Shown here piece by piece: positions 1-9,134 of a stretch of DNA of 64,000 bases. A model generated the notes under the pieces. The model worked only from the letters and a program-made list of their open reading frames with translations, did not search any database and was not told the origin of the DNA. A program made the position numbers and the translations under genes. Source of the stretch: CAMYMQ01 sp963730305 (GTDB lineage Bacteria > Pseudomonadota > Alphaproteobacteria > Bin65); the NCBI GenBank assembly GCA_963730305.1, contig CAVSRB010000002.1, forward strand, positions 496,001-560,000, written 5' to 3'. How positions within the stretch are numbered: position 1 is the first letter of the stretch; every line of letters starts with the position of its first letter.

Positions 1-1
1 T

Positions 2-385
2 CCATTGCCCGACCCGGCGGCCTGGGCCGACATCGCCGACCCTGCCGCGCGGTGCCGGGCGGCGTTGCTGGCCTTCTATCGCTATTACCGGGGCACGGCG
101 GTGATGTGGCGCGGGGGGTGGCGCGACCGCGACGACGTCGCCGGCCTGCAGGGCCCGCTGGTAGCGGTGGACGCGTATCTCGCCGCCGTCGCCGAGGGGC
201 TGGTCGCGGCCTGGGGCGTCAAGGGAGGGGCGGCGAAGACCCTCGCAGTCTTCGCCCGCCATAGTCTGATCTTCCCGACCTGGGATTCGCTGGCGGGCAA
301 GCGGGCCGGGGAACACCCGCTCTCCGACACCCAGGCCGCCGACCTCATGGCCGCGGCGATGGCCGCCGCCGCCGGCTCGGCCTAG
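2..385 (+). CDS. TetR-type regulator, C-terminal part (5' end outside window)
   Basis: The frame is open from the first base, so only the last ~127 residues are present and the N-terminal helix-turn-helix lies upstream of the window. The visible part is an all-helical Ala/Leu-rich segment with the pattern AFARHSLIFPTWDSLA, typical of the ligand-binding domain of TetR-family repressors. Its stop overlaps by four bases the end of the convergent hydrolase gene. The family call rests only on this helical C-terminal pattern; without the DNA-binding domain it stays tentative, and no ligand can be guessed. Confidence 0.5.
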   Translation, partial: PLPDPAAWADIADPAARCRAALLAFYRYYRGTAVMWRGGWRDRDDVAGLQGPLVAVDAYLAAVAEGLVAAWGVKGGAAKTLAVFARHSLIFPTWDSLAGKRAGEHPLSDTQAADLMAAAMAAAAGSA

Positions 386-1257
386 GGAGCGGCGTCGCCC
401 AGCATCAGCGACCGTACCCGGGTCGTCCAGGGGTGGTCGGGGTGCCGCACCGCGAGCGCCGTGTCGAAATGGTCGTGGCCGTCGAGGACCAAGGTCTCGA
501 CCGCGACGCCATGGCGCGCCAGGGCCTCGTGCATCCGCTCGTTGTTCTCGACGATCGACGGCATGTCTCGGCTACCGTAGGCGAGCAGGAAGGGCGCCCG
601 GTTGTCGCCGATCTGGTGGTACGGGCTGACCGGCCGCGCGTCCTGTCCCGGCTCGAACAGCATCGACTGGTGACGGTGCTCGACGCTGCCCGGGTCCGGA
701 TCGTCGAAGACGAGGTTGAAGCGGGCGCTGACCGGCAGGCACGCCCGGATCGCGGCGTCGGGCACGCCTTCCTGCTCGAGCCGGTCCTTGCGCAGGGTCG
801 CGAGCGCGGTCAGGTGACCGCCGGACGAATGCCCGCCGACGAACAGACGGTCGGGATCGCCGCCGTGATCGGCGACGTTCCGATAGACCCAGCCGATGGC
901 GCTGGCGCAGTCGTCGAACGGGACCGGCATGCGGTGGTCGGGCGCGAGGCGGCAGGAGAGGGCGACGAACACCGCCGGGAAGGCGGTGACGGCTGGCGCC
1001 AGCAGGCCGACCCATTCCTTGTAGCCGTTGGTCCAGCCCCCGCCGTGGAGGTAGACCAACACCGGCAGCCGGTCGCCGGCCCGATCGGGTGCCCGATAGA
1101 CGTCGAGCCGCTGGCGCGGATCGGGTCCATAGGCGAGGTCGGAAGCGACGGCGCAGGCCTGCGCGGCCTCCCAGGAGAGGTCGAGCGCCTTCTGGGCGTA
1201 ATCGGCCGCCTCCGCCGGAAAGATCGGCGGCTGCGGCGGAAGATTTTCGAATGCCAT
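382..1257 (-). CDS. alpha/beta hydrolase, HSL/arylformamidase-like esterase
   Basis: A 291-residue cytoplasmic hydrolase. The oxyanion-hole motif HGGGW lies near residue 72 and the nucleophile elbow GHSSGG near residue 142. An Asp in YGSRDMPS near residue 230 and a His in DGHDHFD near residue 262 complete a Ser-Asp-His triad. The HGGGW plus GxSxGG pair is characteristic of the hormone-sensitive-lipase and kynurenine-formamidase-like carboxylesterases. There is no signal peptide. It lies 52 bp downstream of the GST gene on the same strand, so co-transcription is possible. The substrate is unknown; an ester or amide of a small molecule is the family expectation. Confidence 0.85.
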   Translation of the reverse strand: MAFENLPPQPPIFPAEAADYAQKALDLSWEAAQACAVASDLAYGPDPRQRLDVYRAPDRAGDRLPVLVYLHGGGWTNGYKEWVGLLAPAVTAFPAVFVALSCRLAPDHRMPVPFDDCASAIGWVYRNVADHGGDPDRLFVGGHSSGGHLTALATLRKDRLEQEGVPDAAIRACLPVSARFNLVFDDPDPGSVEHRHQSMLFEPGQDARPVSPYHQIGDNRAPFLLAYGSRDMPSIVENNERMHEALARHGVAVETLVLDGHDHFDTALAVRHPDHPWTTRVRSLMLGDAAP

Positions 1258-1309
1258 CGCTACGGCCGGGGCTAGATGGGCGTCGGCAGCGGTCCCGCCG
1301 GGGCCACCG

Positions 1310-1939
1310 TTAGGGTACGTTGATCTCGCGTTCCGCCGGGATCGTGTAGCCCTTCTGCACCGCCGGGCGGGCGGCGATCGCGCGGAACCAGCGCAGCACG
1401 TTGGGATAGTCGTTCAGGTCGATGCCCTGCCACGCGTAGGAGTTCGCCCACGGGAAGGTGGCGACGTCGGCGACCGAATAGTCGTCGCCGGCCAGGTAGG
1501 CCGCTTCGCCGAGCCGCTTGTCCATCACGCCGTAGAGCCGCTTGGCCTCCTTGGCGAAGCGCTCCTCGGCGTAGGGCGCCTTGCCCTGGTTGAAGTGGAG
1601 GAAATGATGGGCCTGGCCGAGCATCGGGCCGAAGCCGCCCATCTGCCACATCAGCCATTCCATCGCGCGCCAGCGGCCGTCCTCGTCCCGGGGCATCAGC
1701 GTGCCCGACTTCTCGGCGAGATAGAGCAGGATCGCGCCCGACTCCATCACCGAGCGGCCGTTGTCGCGGTCGACGATGGTCGGGATCTTGTTGTTCGGGT
1801 TGATCTTCAGATAGTCCGGATCGAACTGGTCGTTCTCCATGATGTTGATCGGGTGGACCTCGTAGGGCAGGCCCGTCTCCTCGAGCATGATCGCGGCCTT
1901 GAAGCCGTTGGGCGTGGTCCAGGTATAGAGATCGATCAT
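1310..1939 (-). CDS. glutathione S-transferase, YfcG/YghU (nu-class)-like
   Basis: A 209-residue cytosolic GST. The N-terminal thioredoxin-like domain begins IDLYTWTTPNGFK, with a Thr-Thr-Pro-Asn active-site stretch instead of a catalytic Tyr/Ser/Cys. It contains NNKIPTIVD, the cis-Pro glutathione-binding loop, and ESGAILLYLAEK. The C-terminal helical domain contains the GDDYSVADVATFPW N-capping motif. This arrangement is typical of YfcG/YghU-like disulfide-bond reductases that use glutathione. It is followed by the hydrolase gene on the same strand. Thiol or peroxide detoxification is the likely role; substrate not determinable. Confidence 0.88.
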   Translation of the reverse strand: MIDLYTWTTPNGFKAAIMLEETGLPYEVHPINIMENDQFDPDYLKINPNNKIPTIVDRDNGRSVMESGAILLYLAEKSGTLMPRDEDGRWRAMEWLMWQMGGFGPMLGQAHHFLHFNQGKAPYAEERFAKEAKRLYGVMDKRLGEAAYLAGDDYSVADVATFPWANSYAWQGIDLNDYPNVLRWFRAIAARPAVQKGYTIPAEREINVP

Positions 1940-2123
1940 CGGGTCGGTCCGGTCTTGCTGTGGGAAGGGGCTCGAAGGCCAACTGGGGCGGCGCGAAGCA
2001 TAGGCGCCCGCGCCCCCTCCGATCTAGTCCAAGCGTGTTACCGAACAAGCGAGGCGCCATCGGCGGTGCTGGATTGGCCCCCTCGCGGGCCTATCTTCGC
2101 AGCATCAACTCGGCGATCGGGGA

Positions 2124-3000
2124 ATGAGCATGACGGCAAGCGTCGAGCGGGTGATCACGGCCCGGCCACGGGACATCGGCAGCTTCTCGGTTCGGCGCTA
2201 CCTGCCGCACGCGCGGCGGCGGCTGGTCGGTCCCTTCATCTTCTTCGACCATATGGGCCCGGTCGATTTCGAGGTCGGCCAGGGCATGGACGTCCGGCCC
2301 CACCCCCACATCAACCTGGCGACGGTCACCTACCTGTTCGACGGCGAGATCATGCACGCCGACAGCCTGGGCTATCACCAGCCGATCCATCCCGGCGACG
2401 TCAACTGGATGACCGCCGGGCGCGGCATCGTCCATTCCGAGCGCACGGCGCCGGAGGTGCGCGCCCGGGGCCAGCGGCTCGACGGCATCCAGTCCTGGGT
2501 CGCCCTGCCGACCGCGTCGGAGGAGGTCGCGCCCGACTTCCATCACCACCCCCAGGCGACCCTGCCGATGATCGAGCAGGGCGGCGCGACCATGCGCCTG
2601 ATCGCGGGCGAGGCGTTCGGCGAACGCTCGCCGGTCGCCGCCTATTCGCCGATGGTCTATCTCGACGCCCAGGCCCCTGCGGGAGCGCAGATCCCGGTGC
2701 CGGACGCCGCCGAGCTGGCCTTCTACGTCGTCGACGGCGCGGTGAGCCTGGCGGGCGAGCGCTACGGCCCCGGCACCATGGTCGTGCTCGACGGCGGCGG
2801 CGATGCGGCCCTGGCGGTCGGACGAGTCCGCCCGGGTGATGCTGCTCGGCGGCGCGCCGCTCGACGGGCCGCGGCACATCTGGTGGAACTTCGTCTCCAG
2901 CAACCCGGACCGGATCGAGCGGGCCAAGGACGACTGGCGCGAGGGCCGCTTTCCGGGGGTCGAGGGCGACGACGAGTTCATCCCGCTACCGGAAGGGTGA
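2124..3000 (+). CDS. pirin-family cupin protein (one frame break)
   Basis: The N-terminal cupin carries the pirin metal-site motif RPHPHINLATVTYLFDG (residues ~55-75), followed by MTAGRGIVHSER. The C-terminal cupin ends with GPRHIWWNFVSS. Pirins are bicupin proteins acting as quercetinases or redox-sensing regulators. The reading frame breaks at about 2820: removing one G from the GG at 2820-2821 joins AALAV to DESARVMLLGG and restores a ~291-residue protein of normal length. This resembles the one-base insertions in neighbouring core genes, so I treat it as one gene. The start ATG at 2124 gives the usual short lead into RVITARPRDIG. Confidence 0.85.
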
Positions 3001-3144
3001 GGGGGCGCGGCCCGACGATCCTTCGATACGTGCCGCTGACGCGGCGCTCGGGACGCGCGTGTCCGGCCACCGCCGTCCCTCATTCCGAAGAACACCACCG
3101 TCCCTCATCCCGAGCAGGTCGCGCAGCGACCGTATCGAGGGACC

Positions 3145-3993
3145 TCAGTGCGTCATCAGCACCGGGACGTCGGTCTCGGTCAGCATCGCGCGGGTGACCC
3201 CGCCCAGGATCAGCTCGCGCAGGCGGCTGTGCGAATAGGCGCCCATCACCACCAGGTCGGCGCCGAATGCGTGGGCCTGGTCCATCACCTGCTCGCCGAT
3301 CGAGCGGTGGTCCGGCGGCTCGGTCTCGATCGTCGACTCGACGCCGTGGGCCTTCAGATAGTCCCGGATCGCCTCGGGCGAGGGGCCGCGCTTGGCGCCG
3401 GTCTCGACGTGGAAGATCAGCACGGCCTCGGCGTTGCGCACCACCGACATCGCCCCGGCCAGGGCGCGCGCGGCCTGCGGGCTGCGGTTCCACGCCAGCA
3501 GCACCTTGGCGCCGATCTTGGCCGGCGGCTCCGGAGGCGCGATCAACACCGGGCGGCCGGTGTAGAACAGCGCGGCGTTGACCAGGTCCTCGGTGCCGCC
3601 GTCGGTGTTCGCGGTCGGCCGCGGCACGATCAGCAGGTCGAAGGCGCCGCCGAACTGGGTCAGCACGTCGGGCGGGTAGCCCTCGGCGACGGTCATGTCG
3701 ATCTTGACCGCCGACAGGCCCTCGTCCTTGAGCCGCGCGACCAGCCTGTCGTAATGCTTGCGGGCGTCCTGCTCGCGCTCGGCCGCGCGCGCGGTCATCG
3801 CCTCGGCGGCGTCGGCGTAGACCCCGCCCTCGATGCCCCAGCCCGCGATCTGGCGCGCCTCGAAGCCGCTGGAGCGGACGTGGAGCACGGTGAAGTCCGG
3901 GCCGTCCTCGTGGCCGATGGTGACGATCGTGTCCGCCAGGCACGCGTCCGATTCGGTTCCCGGGAACGGCACGAGAATCCGTTTGAGCGTCAT
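3145..3993 (-). CDS. universal stress protein with two UspA domains
   Basis: A 282-residue protein starting MTLKRILVPFPG, with AGGGGGG 8-13 bases upstream of the ATG at 3993. Two UspA folds lie in tandem (residues ~1-140 and ~150-282). The second ends with VVMGAYSHSRLRELILGGVTRAML, the Gly-rich nucleotide-binding signature of the family, then the typical VPVLMTH end. The first domain keeps only LLIVPRP and probably does not bind ATP. Tandem Usp proteins are induced by starvation, oxygen or envelope stress. The frame is open further upstream, but the strong ribosome site fixes this start. Confidence 0.9.
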   Translation of the reverse strand: MTLKRILVPFPGTESDACLADTIVTIGHEDGPDFTVLHVRSSGFEARQIAGWGIEGGVYADAAEAMTARAAEREQDARKHYDRLVARLKDEGLSAVKIDMTVAEGYPPDVLTQFGGAFDLLIVPRPTANTDGGTEDLVNAALFYTGRPVLIAPPEPPAKIGAKVLLAWNRSPQAARALAGAMSVVRNAEAVLIFHVETGAKRGPSPEAIRDYLKAHGVESTIETEPPDHRSIGEQVMDQAHAFGADLVVMGAYSHSRLRELILGGVTRAMLTETDVPVLMTH

Positions 3994-4101
3994 TGGAGCC
4001 CCCCTTTTTGTGCTATGTTCGTTATGAACTTTTGCGGACAGTGTAGCACCGCGGAGCGGCCTGTCGTCATCTTCGCGGCGGCATGACCGAAGGAGGTGGG
4101 C

Positions 4102-4287
4102 GTGGCGCAAGTGCTGATCGAATGCCCGGTGGCCAAGAAGCCGGTGGCGACCGGCTGGGACCTGGACTGGGCCGGGCTCGAAGCCGCGGAGATGGGTGAG
4201 CAGATCCTGAAAAAATGCCCCGAATGCGGTCAGGAGCATCGCTGGACCAAGAACGAGGCCTGGCTGCGCGCCGACGGCGGCGGATAA
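4102..4287 (+). CDS. small CPxCG zinc-ribbon-like protein
   Basis: A 61-residue protein beginning MAQVLIECPV with GTG at 4102, placed six bases after a perfect AGGAGG (4091-4096); the in-frame GTG at 4096 overlaps that site and is rejected. It has a Cys-Pro pair near the N terminus and CPECGQEHRW near residue 40, then a KNEAWL end. This spacing of one Cys knuckle and a CxxC knuckle resembles small hypothetical proteins common in alphaproteobacteria with the pattern CPVTG...CPxCGxxHxWxKxxA. No function is known to me. It is divergent from the Usp gene. Confidence 0.7.
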   Translation: MAQVLIECPVAKKPVATGWDLDWAGLEAAEMGEQILKKCPECGQEHRWTKNEAWLRADGGG

Positions 4288-4452
4288 CCCCCGGCCGCCC
4301 AGGATCGCCCGCATACGGCGGCGTTCGGCATGGCCGCGTGGCGCGATTCGCGGGGCCCCGGCCGACCCTGATCCCTTAGTATCGGGCCGACTTCGCCGGC
4401 CGCCGGCACCGCCGGCGGGCACGGCCATCTTTCAAGCACAGGAGCAGACGTC

Positions 4453-5916
4453 ATGGCGGATCCCATCCTGATCGGCGGCGAGTGGAAGCCGGGCCGGGGC
4501 GGCGTGGTCACCTCGATCTACCCGGCCGACGGCTCGGTCAGCGGCGCGGTCGAGGGCGCGTCGCCGGAGGACGTCGACCTGGCGGTCGCCGCGGGCGCCA
4601 AGGCCGCCGCCGATCCGGCCTGGCGGGACAAGCCGCAACACGAGCGCGCCGCCGTGCTCTACCGGATCTCAGACATCATCCGCGAGCGGCACGAGGAGCT
4701 GGCGCAGCTCCAGCGTCGCGACAACGGCAAGCCGATCTCCGAGACCCGCGCGCTGGTCGCCAGCGCGGCCGGCACCTTCCGCTATTTCGGCGCGGTCTGC
4801 GAGACGGCGGAGAACGAGCTGACCCCGTCGCGCGGCCCCTACCTGACCATGAGCACCTGGGAGCCCTGCGGCGTGGTCGCGGCGATCACGCCGTGGAACT
4901 CGCCGATCGCCTCGGACGCGCAGAAGCTGGCGCCGGCGCTGGCGGCGGGCAACGCGGTGGTGCTCAAGCCGGCCACCAACACCCCGCTGGTCGCGCTCGA
5001 ACTGGGCCGCATCTGTCTCGAAGCCGGGCTGCCGCCGGGGCTGATCAGCGTGCTGCCCGGCGCCGGGCGCACCGTCGGCAATGCCCTCATCCAACACCCC
5101 GATGTCGGCATGGTCTCGTTCACCGGCGGCACCAGCACCGGCATCGCCATCGCCCACATGGCCGCCGACAAGATGATGCCGAGCGTGCTCGAGCTCGGCG
5201 GCAAGTCGCCGACCATCGTGTTCGACGACGCCGACATCGACCACGCGGTCAACGGCGTGATCTTCGGCATCTTCAGCTCGGCCGGCCAGTCCTGCATCGC
5301 CGGCTCGCGGCTGTTCGTCGACCGGCGCATCTACGACGACTTCATGGACAAGCTGATCGCCAAGACCAAGACGCTGCGGGTCGGCGACCCGGCGGGCGAG
5401 GACACCCAGATCGGTCCGCAGATATCGGCCAGCCATCGCGAGAGTATCGAGGGCTATGTCGCGCGGGCCCGCGAGGAGGGCGGCACCGTGCTGGTCGGCG
5501 GCGAGCGGCCCACCGGCAACGGCTACGACATGGGCTTCTTCTATACGCCGACCATCGTCGATGGTTTGACCAACGCGGCGACCGTCTGCCAGGAGGAGAT
5601 CTTCGGCCCGGTGCTGTGCGCGCTGCCCTTCGACGGCGAGGACGACCTGGTCGCGCAGGCCAACGACAGCGTCTACGGCCTCGCCTGCGGGCTGTGGACC
5701 CGCGACTACAAGCGCGCCTGGCGGGTCGGCCGCCGCATCCGGTCGGGGACGATCTGGATCAACACCTACAAGCTGTTCTCGATCTCCACCCCGTTCGCCG
5801 GCCACCGGATGAGCGGCTGGGGGGTCGAGAAGGGCCGGCTCGGCATGCGCAATTACATGCGCCAGAAGAGCTTCTACTGGGGCCTGAACGAAACGCCGAT
5901 GCCCTGGGCGGATTGA
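4453..5916 (+). CDS. NAD(P)-dependent aldehyde dehydrogenase
   Basis: A 487-residue class-3-fold ALDH. Visible landmarks are PWNSPI (cofactor site), GNAVVLKPA, SFTGGTSTG (Rossmann loop), LELGGKSP with the general-base Glu near residue 252, and GQSCIAGSR with the catalytic Cys near residue 287. EEIFGPV lies near residue 385. It oxidises an aldehyde to the acid; the residues do not reveal the substrate. The upstream sequence gives CACAGGAGCAGACGTC before the ATG, a good ribosome site. It converges with the DMT permease at its 3' end, with only four bases between the stops. Confidence 0.93.
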   Translation: MADPILIGGEWKPGRGGVVTSIYPADGSVSGAVEGASPEDVDLAVAAGAKAAADPAWRDKPQHERAAVLYRISDIIRERHEELAQLQRRDNGKPISETRALVASAAGTFRYFGAVCETAENELTPSRGPYLTMSTWEPCGVVAAITPWNSPIASDAQKLAPALAAGNAVVLKPATNTPLVALELGRICLEAGLPPGLISVLPGAGRTVGNALIQHPDVGMVSFTGGTSTGIAIAHMAADKMMPSVLELGGKSPTIVFDDADIDHAVNGVIFGIFSSAGQSCIAGSRLFVDRRIYDDFMDKLIAKTKTLRVGDPAGEDTQIGPQISASHRESIEGYVARAREEGGTVLVGGERPTGNGYDMGFFYTPTIVDGLTNAATVCQEEIFGPVLCALPFDGEDDLVAQANDSVYGLACGLWTRDYKRAWRVGRRIRSGTIWINTYKLFSISTPFAGHRMSGWGVEKGRLGMRNYMRQKSFYWGLNETPMPWAD

Positions 5917-5920
5917 CGGC

Positions 5921-6884
5921 TCACTCCACCGTCGGCGCCTTGGCCGCGGCGCCGCGGACCTGCGCTTCGCGGATCGAGATGTAGAGCGTGCTGGCGACGA
6001 TGATGGCGGCGCCGGCGTAGGTCCAGTTGTCCGGCACCTCGGCGAAGATGAAGAACCCGAACAGGCCCGCGAAGATGAGCTGGAAATAGGCGAGCGGCGC
6101 CATCGCCGAGGCCTCGCCGATCGCCCAGCCACGCACGTTGCAGGACTGCGCGATGGCGCCGGCGGCGGCGATGAACAGCACCAGCCCCCAGCCCAGGTGG
6201 TCCGGCCAGCGCCACACCATGATCGCCGGCACCAGCATCACCACGCTGCCGAACAGGCTGAAGGAGAGCACCATCGTCTCGGGCGCTTCGGTCCGGCTGA
6301 GGAACTTGAGGAAGACGACCACGCCGGCGATGGCGAACGCGTTGAGCAGCGCGCCCAGCAGGGCGAAGTCGAGCGGCGCCGCCCCCGGCCGGATCATCAC
6401 CAGGACGCCGACGAAGCCGATCGCCACCGCGGTCCAGCGCCGCCAGCCGACCGTCTCGCGGAAGACCACGATGGCGAGGATGACCAGGAAGATCACGCGG
6501 GTGAAGGCGATCGACGTCACCGTCGCCAGGGGCGCGTGGGAGATCGCGTAGACCATGCTGGTGAAGCCGATCAGCCCGATCACGCCGCGCCCGATATGGG
6601 CGACCGGCCGGCGCGTCCGGACCGCGCCCTTGCGGATGGCGAAGGGCAGGATGATCAGGCCGATCAGGGTGAAGCGCAGGAACACGATCTGCCAGATCGA
6701 GAGCTCCGCCGCGAGCGCCTTGATGCCCGCTCCCTGCGCCGCCAGGAAGAAGCCACCGAACAGGAGGAAGATGGCGCCGCGGCCGTTGGGCGAGAGGGAG
6801 TGCCAGAAAGCGCGAATTGTGCGGACCTTCGATTTTGCCGGGAGGCGGGACTATGTTAGGCAGGAGGGGCGGTGCGACGCGCAC
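5921..6884 (-). CDS. EamA/DMT-superfamily permease (one frame break near N terminus)
   Basis: About ten hydrophobic helices in two EamA repeats of the drug/metabolite transporter type, for example VFLRFTLIGLIILPF, TSIAFTRVIFLVILA and LAYFQLIFAGLFGFF. In the main frame no start codon exists upstream of GTG at 6685, yet the first membrane helix (NGRGAIFLLFGGFFLAAQ) lies beyond it. Dropping one T near 6806 joins this frame to a GTG at 6884 and gives a ~320-residue protein of normal length. The start is therefore provisional. Substrate unknown. It is convergent with the aldehyde dehydrogenase. Confidence 0.78.
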
Positions 6885-6931
6885 CGTCCATATCTTGATA
6901 GCACGGGGCGAATGGGCAAGGTGCGAGCGGC

Positions 6932-7615
6932 GTGCTGACGCGCGAAAACATCAAGAACGGTATCCTGATCGATATGATCAGGGCCGGCGGCGACCTGGTC
7001 CCCTGCCTGTCGGAGGAAGAGCTGATCGCCTCGCGCGACGCGGCCATCGCCGCCGCGCCCCCGGGCGCCGACCTCTGGGTGTTCGGCTACGGCTCGCTGA
7101 TCTGGAACCCGGCCTTCCATTTCGAGGAGCGGCGCATCGCCCGGCTCCACGGCTATCACCGCCGCTTCTGCCTGTGGACCCACCTGGGCCGCGGCAGCCC
7201 GGAGCGGCCGGGCATGGTGCTCGGCCTGGAGCACGGCGGGAGCTGCGTCGGCGTCGCCCTGCGCGTCCACCGCGACAAGGTCGAGGAGGAGTTCGACATC
7301 GTCTGGCGGCGCGAGATGGTCTCCGGCGCCTACCGGCCGCGCTGGGTCCGGCTGCGCACCGACGAGGGGACCGTCGACGCGCTGGCCTTCGTCATCAATC
7401 CCGCTCATCCCCGCTATGCCGGCGACGCCTGCGAAGCGGACATCGTCGACGCGCTGGCGCACGCCGAAGGGCCGCTCGGTGCCGCGGTCGACTATCTCAA
7501 CAACACCGTCGACCACCTGATCGAAATGGGGATTTCCGACCGCGCGCTGACCGCGCTGCGCGCCAAGGTCGCCGAGGCGCGGAAGGCGGCACAAGAAGAG
7601 GCGCCGCGCGGCTAG
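6932..7615 (+). CDS. ChaC-like glutathione-specific gamma-glutamylcyclotransferase
   Basis: A 227-residue protein with WVFGYGSLIWNPAF near residue 48, the substrate-binding YGSL loop of gamma-glutamylcyclotransferases, followed by RIARLHGYHRRFC and EEEFDIVWRREM, which carries the acidic catalytic region of the ChaC family. These enzymes split glutathione into 5-oxoproline and Cys-Gly in the cytosol. A stretch of ~45 residues precedes the core and the start at 6932 (TTG or GTG choices nearby) is not certain. Its stop overlaps by four bases the end of the convergent DUF5996 gene. Confidence 0.88.
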   Translation: MLTRENIKNGILIDMIRAGGDLVPCLSEEELIASRDAAIAAAPPGADLWVFGYGSLIWNPAFHFEERRIARLHGYHRRFCLWTHLGRGSPERPGMVLGLEHGGSCVGVALRVHRDKVEEEFDIVWRREMVSGAYRPRWVRLRTDEGTVDALAFVINPAHPRYAGDACEADIVDALAHAEGPLGAAVDYLNNTVDHLIEMGISDRALTALRAKVAEARKAAQEEAPRG

Positions 7616-8562
7616 ATCGGCCGCGGCCGCCCGGGCACGCCCGGCGCGCACTCCAGCGCCGCGCGGTCCCACCGGCCCGCCTCGGCCGCCGCGATGTACG
7701 TGCTGTCGAGGAAGTCCAGCAGCGTCCGCCGCGGGTCGTCGGCGGTGCGCACGGCGTCGTAGGGCAGTAGGAACTCGCCCATCTCCGCGTGATAGAAGGC
7801 CTGCGCCGGGCGCACGGCCGCCGCGGCGAAGCCGTCGGCCTGCGGATAGGCGTAGGAATAGAAGGCCGCCTCCTCGTAGGCCCCACCGCCCGGCCAGAAG
7901 CCGGCGCTCGACACCTCGTGCGAATAGGCTTCGCGGGTCACCGCGTCGGACAGGTGCGGGATGCCGCCCGGGTGCAGCGGGGCGGTGCGCCCCGAGAACC
8001 GGGTCACGGCCAGGTCGAAGCTGCCCCAGAAGAAGTGCACCGGGCTGACCTTGCCGATGAAGGACGTGCGGAATTCGGTGAACACGTCCTGGACTCGCAA
8101 CAGCACGCGCCAGAAGCGGCCGGCGAACGCACCGTCATAGGCGGCGTGGGTGCGGTCCCGGTCGAAGGGGATCGGGTCCGGCAACTCGTTGGGCGTCGTG
8201 TCGATCCGCGGCTGGACCCCGAGCTCGGCCAGGGCATTCAACGTCTCGGCGTAGAAATCCGCGACGGCCATCGGGCGGAGCGGGAAATGCTGCTCGCGCC
8301 CATCGGCGGCCCGCAGCCGCAGCTTGTGCTCGACGAAGTCGAACTCGATCTCGAAGTCCTGCGTACCGGTCGAGATCAGCGGCGTCGCCAGGCCGCGGGC
8401 CGTCACGGCCAGGGTGACGTGCCAGGAATGGTTGGACCAGGGCGCGTAGGCGAGGCGGATCTTGCCCACGATCTGCGTCCACAGGTGCAGCGTGGCGCAG
8501 GTGTCCCGCCACGCCGGGTAGGGCAGATCCGGCCAGGGCGGCGCGTGGGCGGATGGCGGCAC
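7612..8562 (-). CDS. DUF5996-family protein
   Basis: A 316-residue soluble protein from a GTG at 8562, chosen because AGGGAG lies six bases upstream and because homologues of this family begin close to WPDLPYPAWRDT. Diagnostic features are TLHLWTQIVGKIRL, APWSNHSWHV and later FIGKVSPVHFFWGSFDLA, which are the conserved blocks of DUF5996 as I recall it. No catalytic motif is obvious and the biochemical role is unknown. The frame stays open upstream to 8631 but there it overlaps the next gene's end and reads as non-conserved sequence. Confidence 0.75.
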   Translation of the reverse strand: MPPSAHAPPWPDLPYPAWRDTCATLHLWTQIVGKIRLAYAPWSNHSWHVTLAVTARGLATPLISTGTQDFEIEFDFVEHKLRLRAADGREQHFPLRPMAVADFYAETLNALAELGVQPRIDTTPNELPDPIPFDRDRTHAAYDGAFAGRFWRVLLRVQDVFTEFRTSFIGKVSPVHFFWGSFDLAVTRFSGRTAPLHPGGIPHLSDAVTREAYSHEVSSAGFWPGGGAYEEAAFYSYAYPQADGFAAAAVRPAQAFYHAEMGEFLLPYDAVRTADDPRRTLLDFLDSTYIAAAEAGRWDRAALECAPGVPGRPRPI

Positions 8563-8585
8563 CGTGGTCTCCCTGCCGACGGCGT

Positions 8586-8897
8586 CTAGCAGCCGCACGA
8601 CCGGATGCAGTTGCGGCGTACCGCGCTGCATCGCCGCCAGTCGCGCGACCGGGCCTGGCAGGCCCGGTAGACCGCCGCGCAGCGGCGCAGGCAGCCCGGG
8701 GAACAGGCGAGCTGGAGGCCGCCGCGCAACTGCCGGCGGTCGAGCGGCAGCAGGTCGGCGGCCGTGACCGTCGCGGTCGCGCAGGGAACCGGCACCGCGG
8801 TCGCGCGCGCCGTCGGCGCGGCGTCGTCGGCCAGCGCCAGCGGCGCCGCGACGAGTGTCGCCAGGACAAGGAGGGGCAGCGCAAGGCGTCGCATCAT
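8586..8897 (-). CDS. small exported cysteine-rich protein
   Basis: A 103-residue protein. The N terminus (MMRRLALPLLVLATLVAAPLA, then LADDA) is a classic Sec signal peptide with cleavage expected around residue 23. The mature part has nine cysteines, seven of them in the last ~40 residues with the spacing CxxxC, CxxC-like and a final CxxCxC. This suggests a disulfide-rich periplasmic or secreted protein. AAGGTGAG lies immediately upstream of the tandem ATGs. I recognise no family. It is 24 bases upstream of the DUF5996 start on the same strand, so the two may be co-transcribed. Confidence 0.55.
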   Translation of the reverse strand: MMRRLALPLLVLATLVAAPLALADDAAPTARATAVPVPCATATVTAADLLPLDRRQLRGGLQLACSPGCLRRCAAVYRACQARSRDWRRCSAVRRNCIRSCGC

Positions 8898-9134
8898 CTC
8901 ACCTTATCATACGCAAATCATCCGCAAGCGATCCCGGCCGTTTTCCTGCCCCGGTGGCGCCTCTGCACGCCGCCGGGGCCGGGGCGGTGGTCGAGCCACC
9001 TTCTATTCCATTTCCGCCCGGTTCAAGTCCAGAGCGAGAAAATGGACGCCGGTGCAACGAAACCAATTCGCGAGTCCGCGAGTATAGGGGGTATCGCCGG
9101 CCGTTCCCGGCCGGCATCCGAAAGGGAGAGAGCC

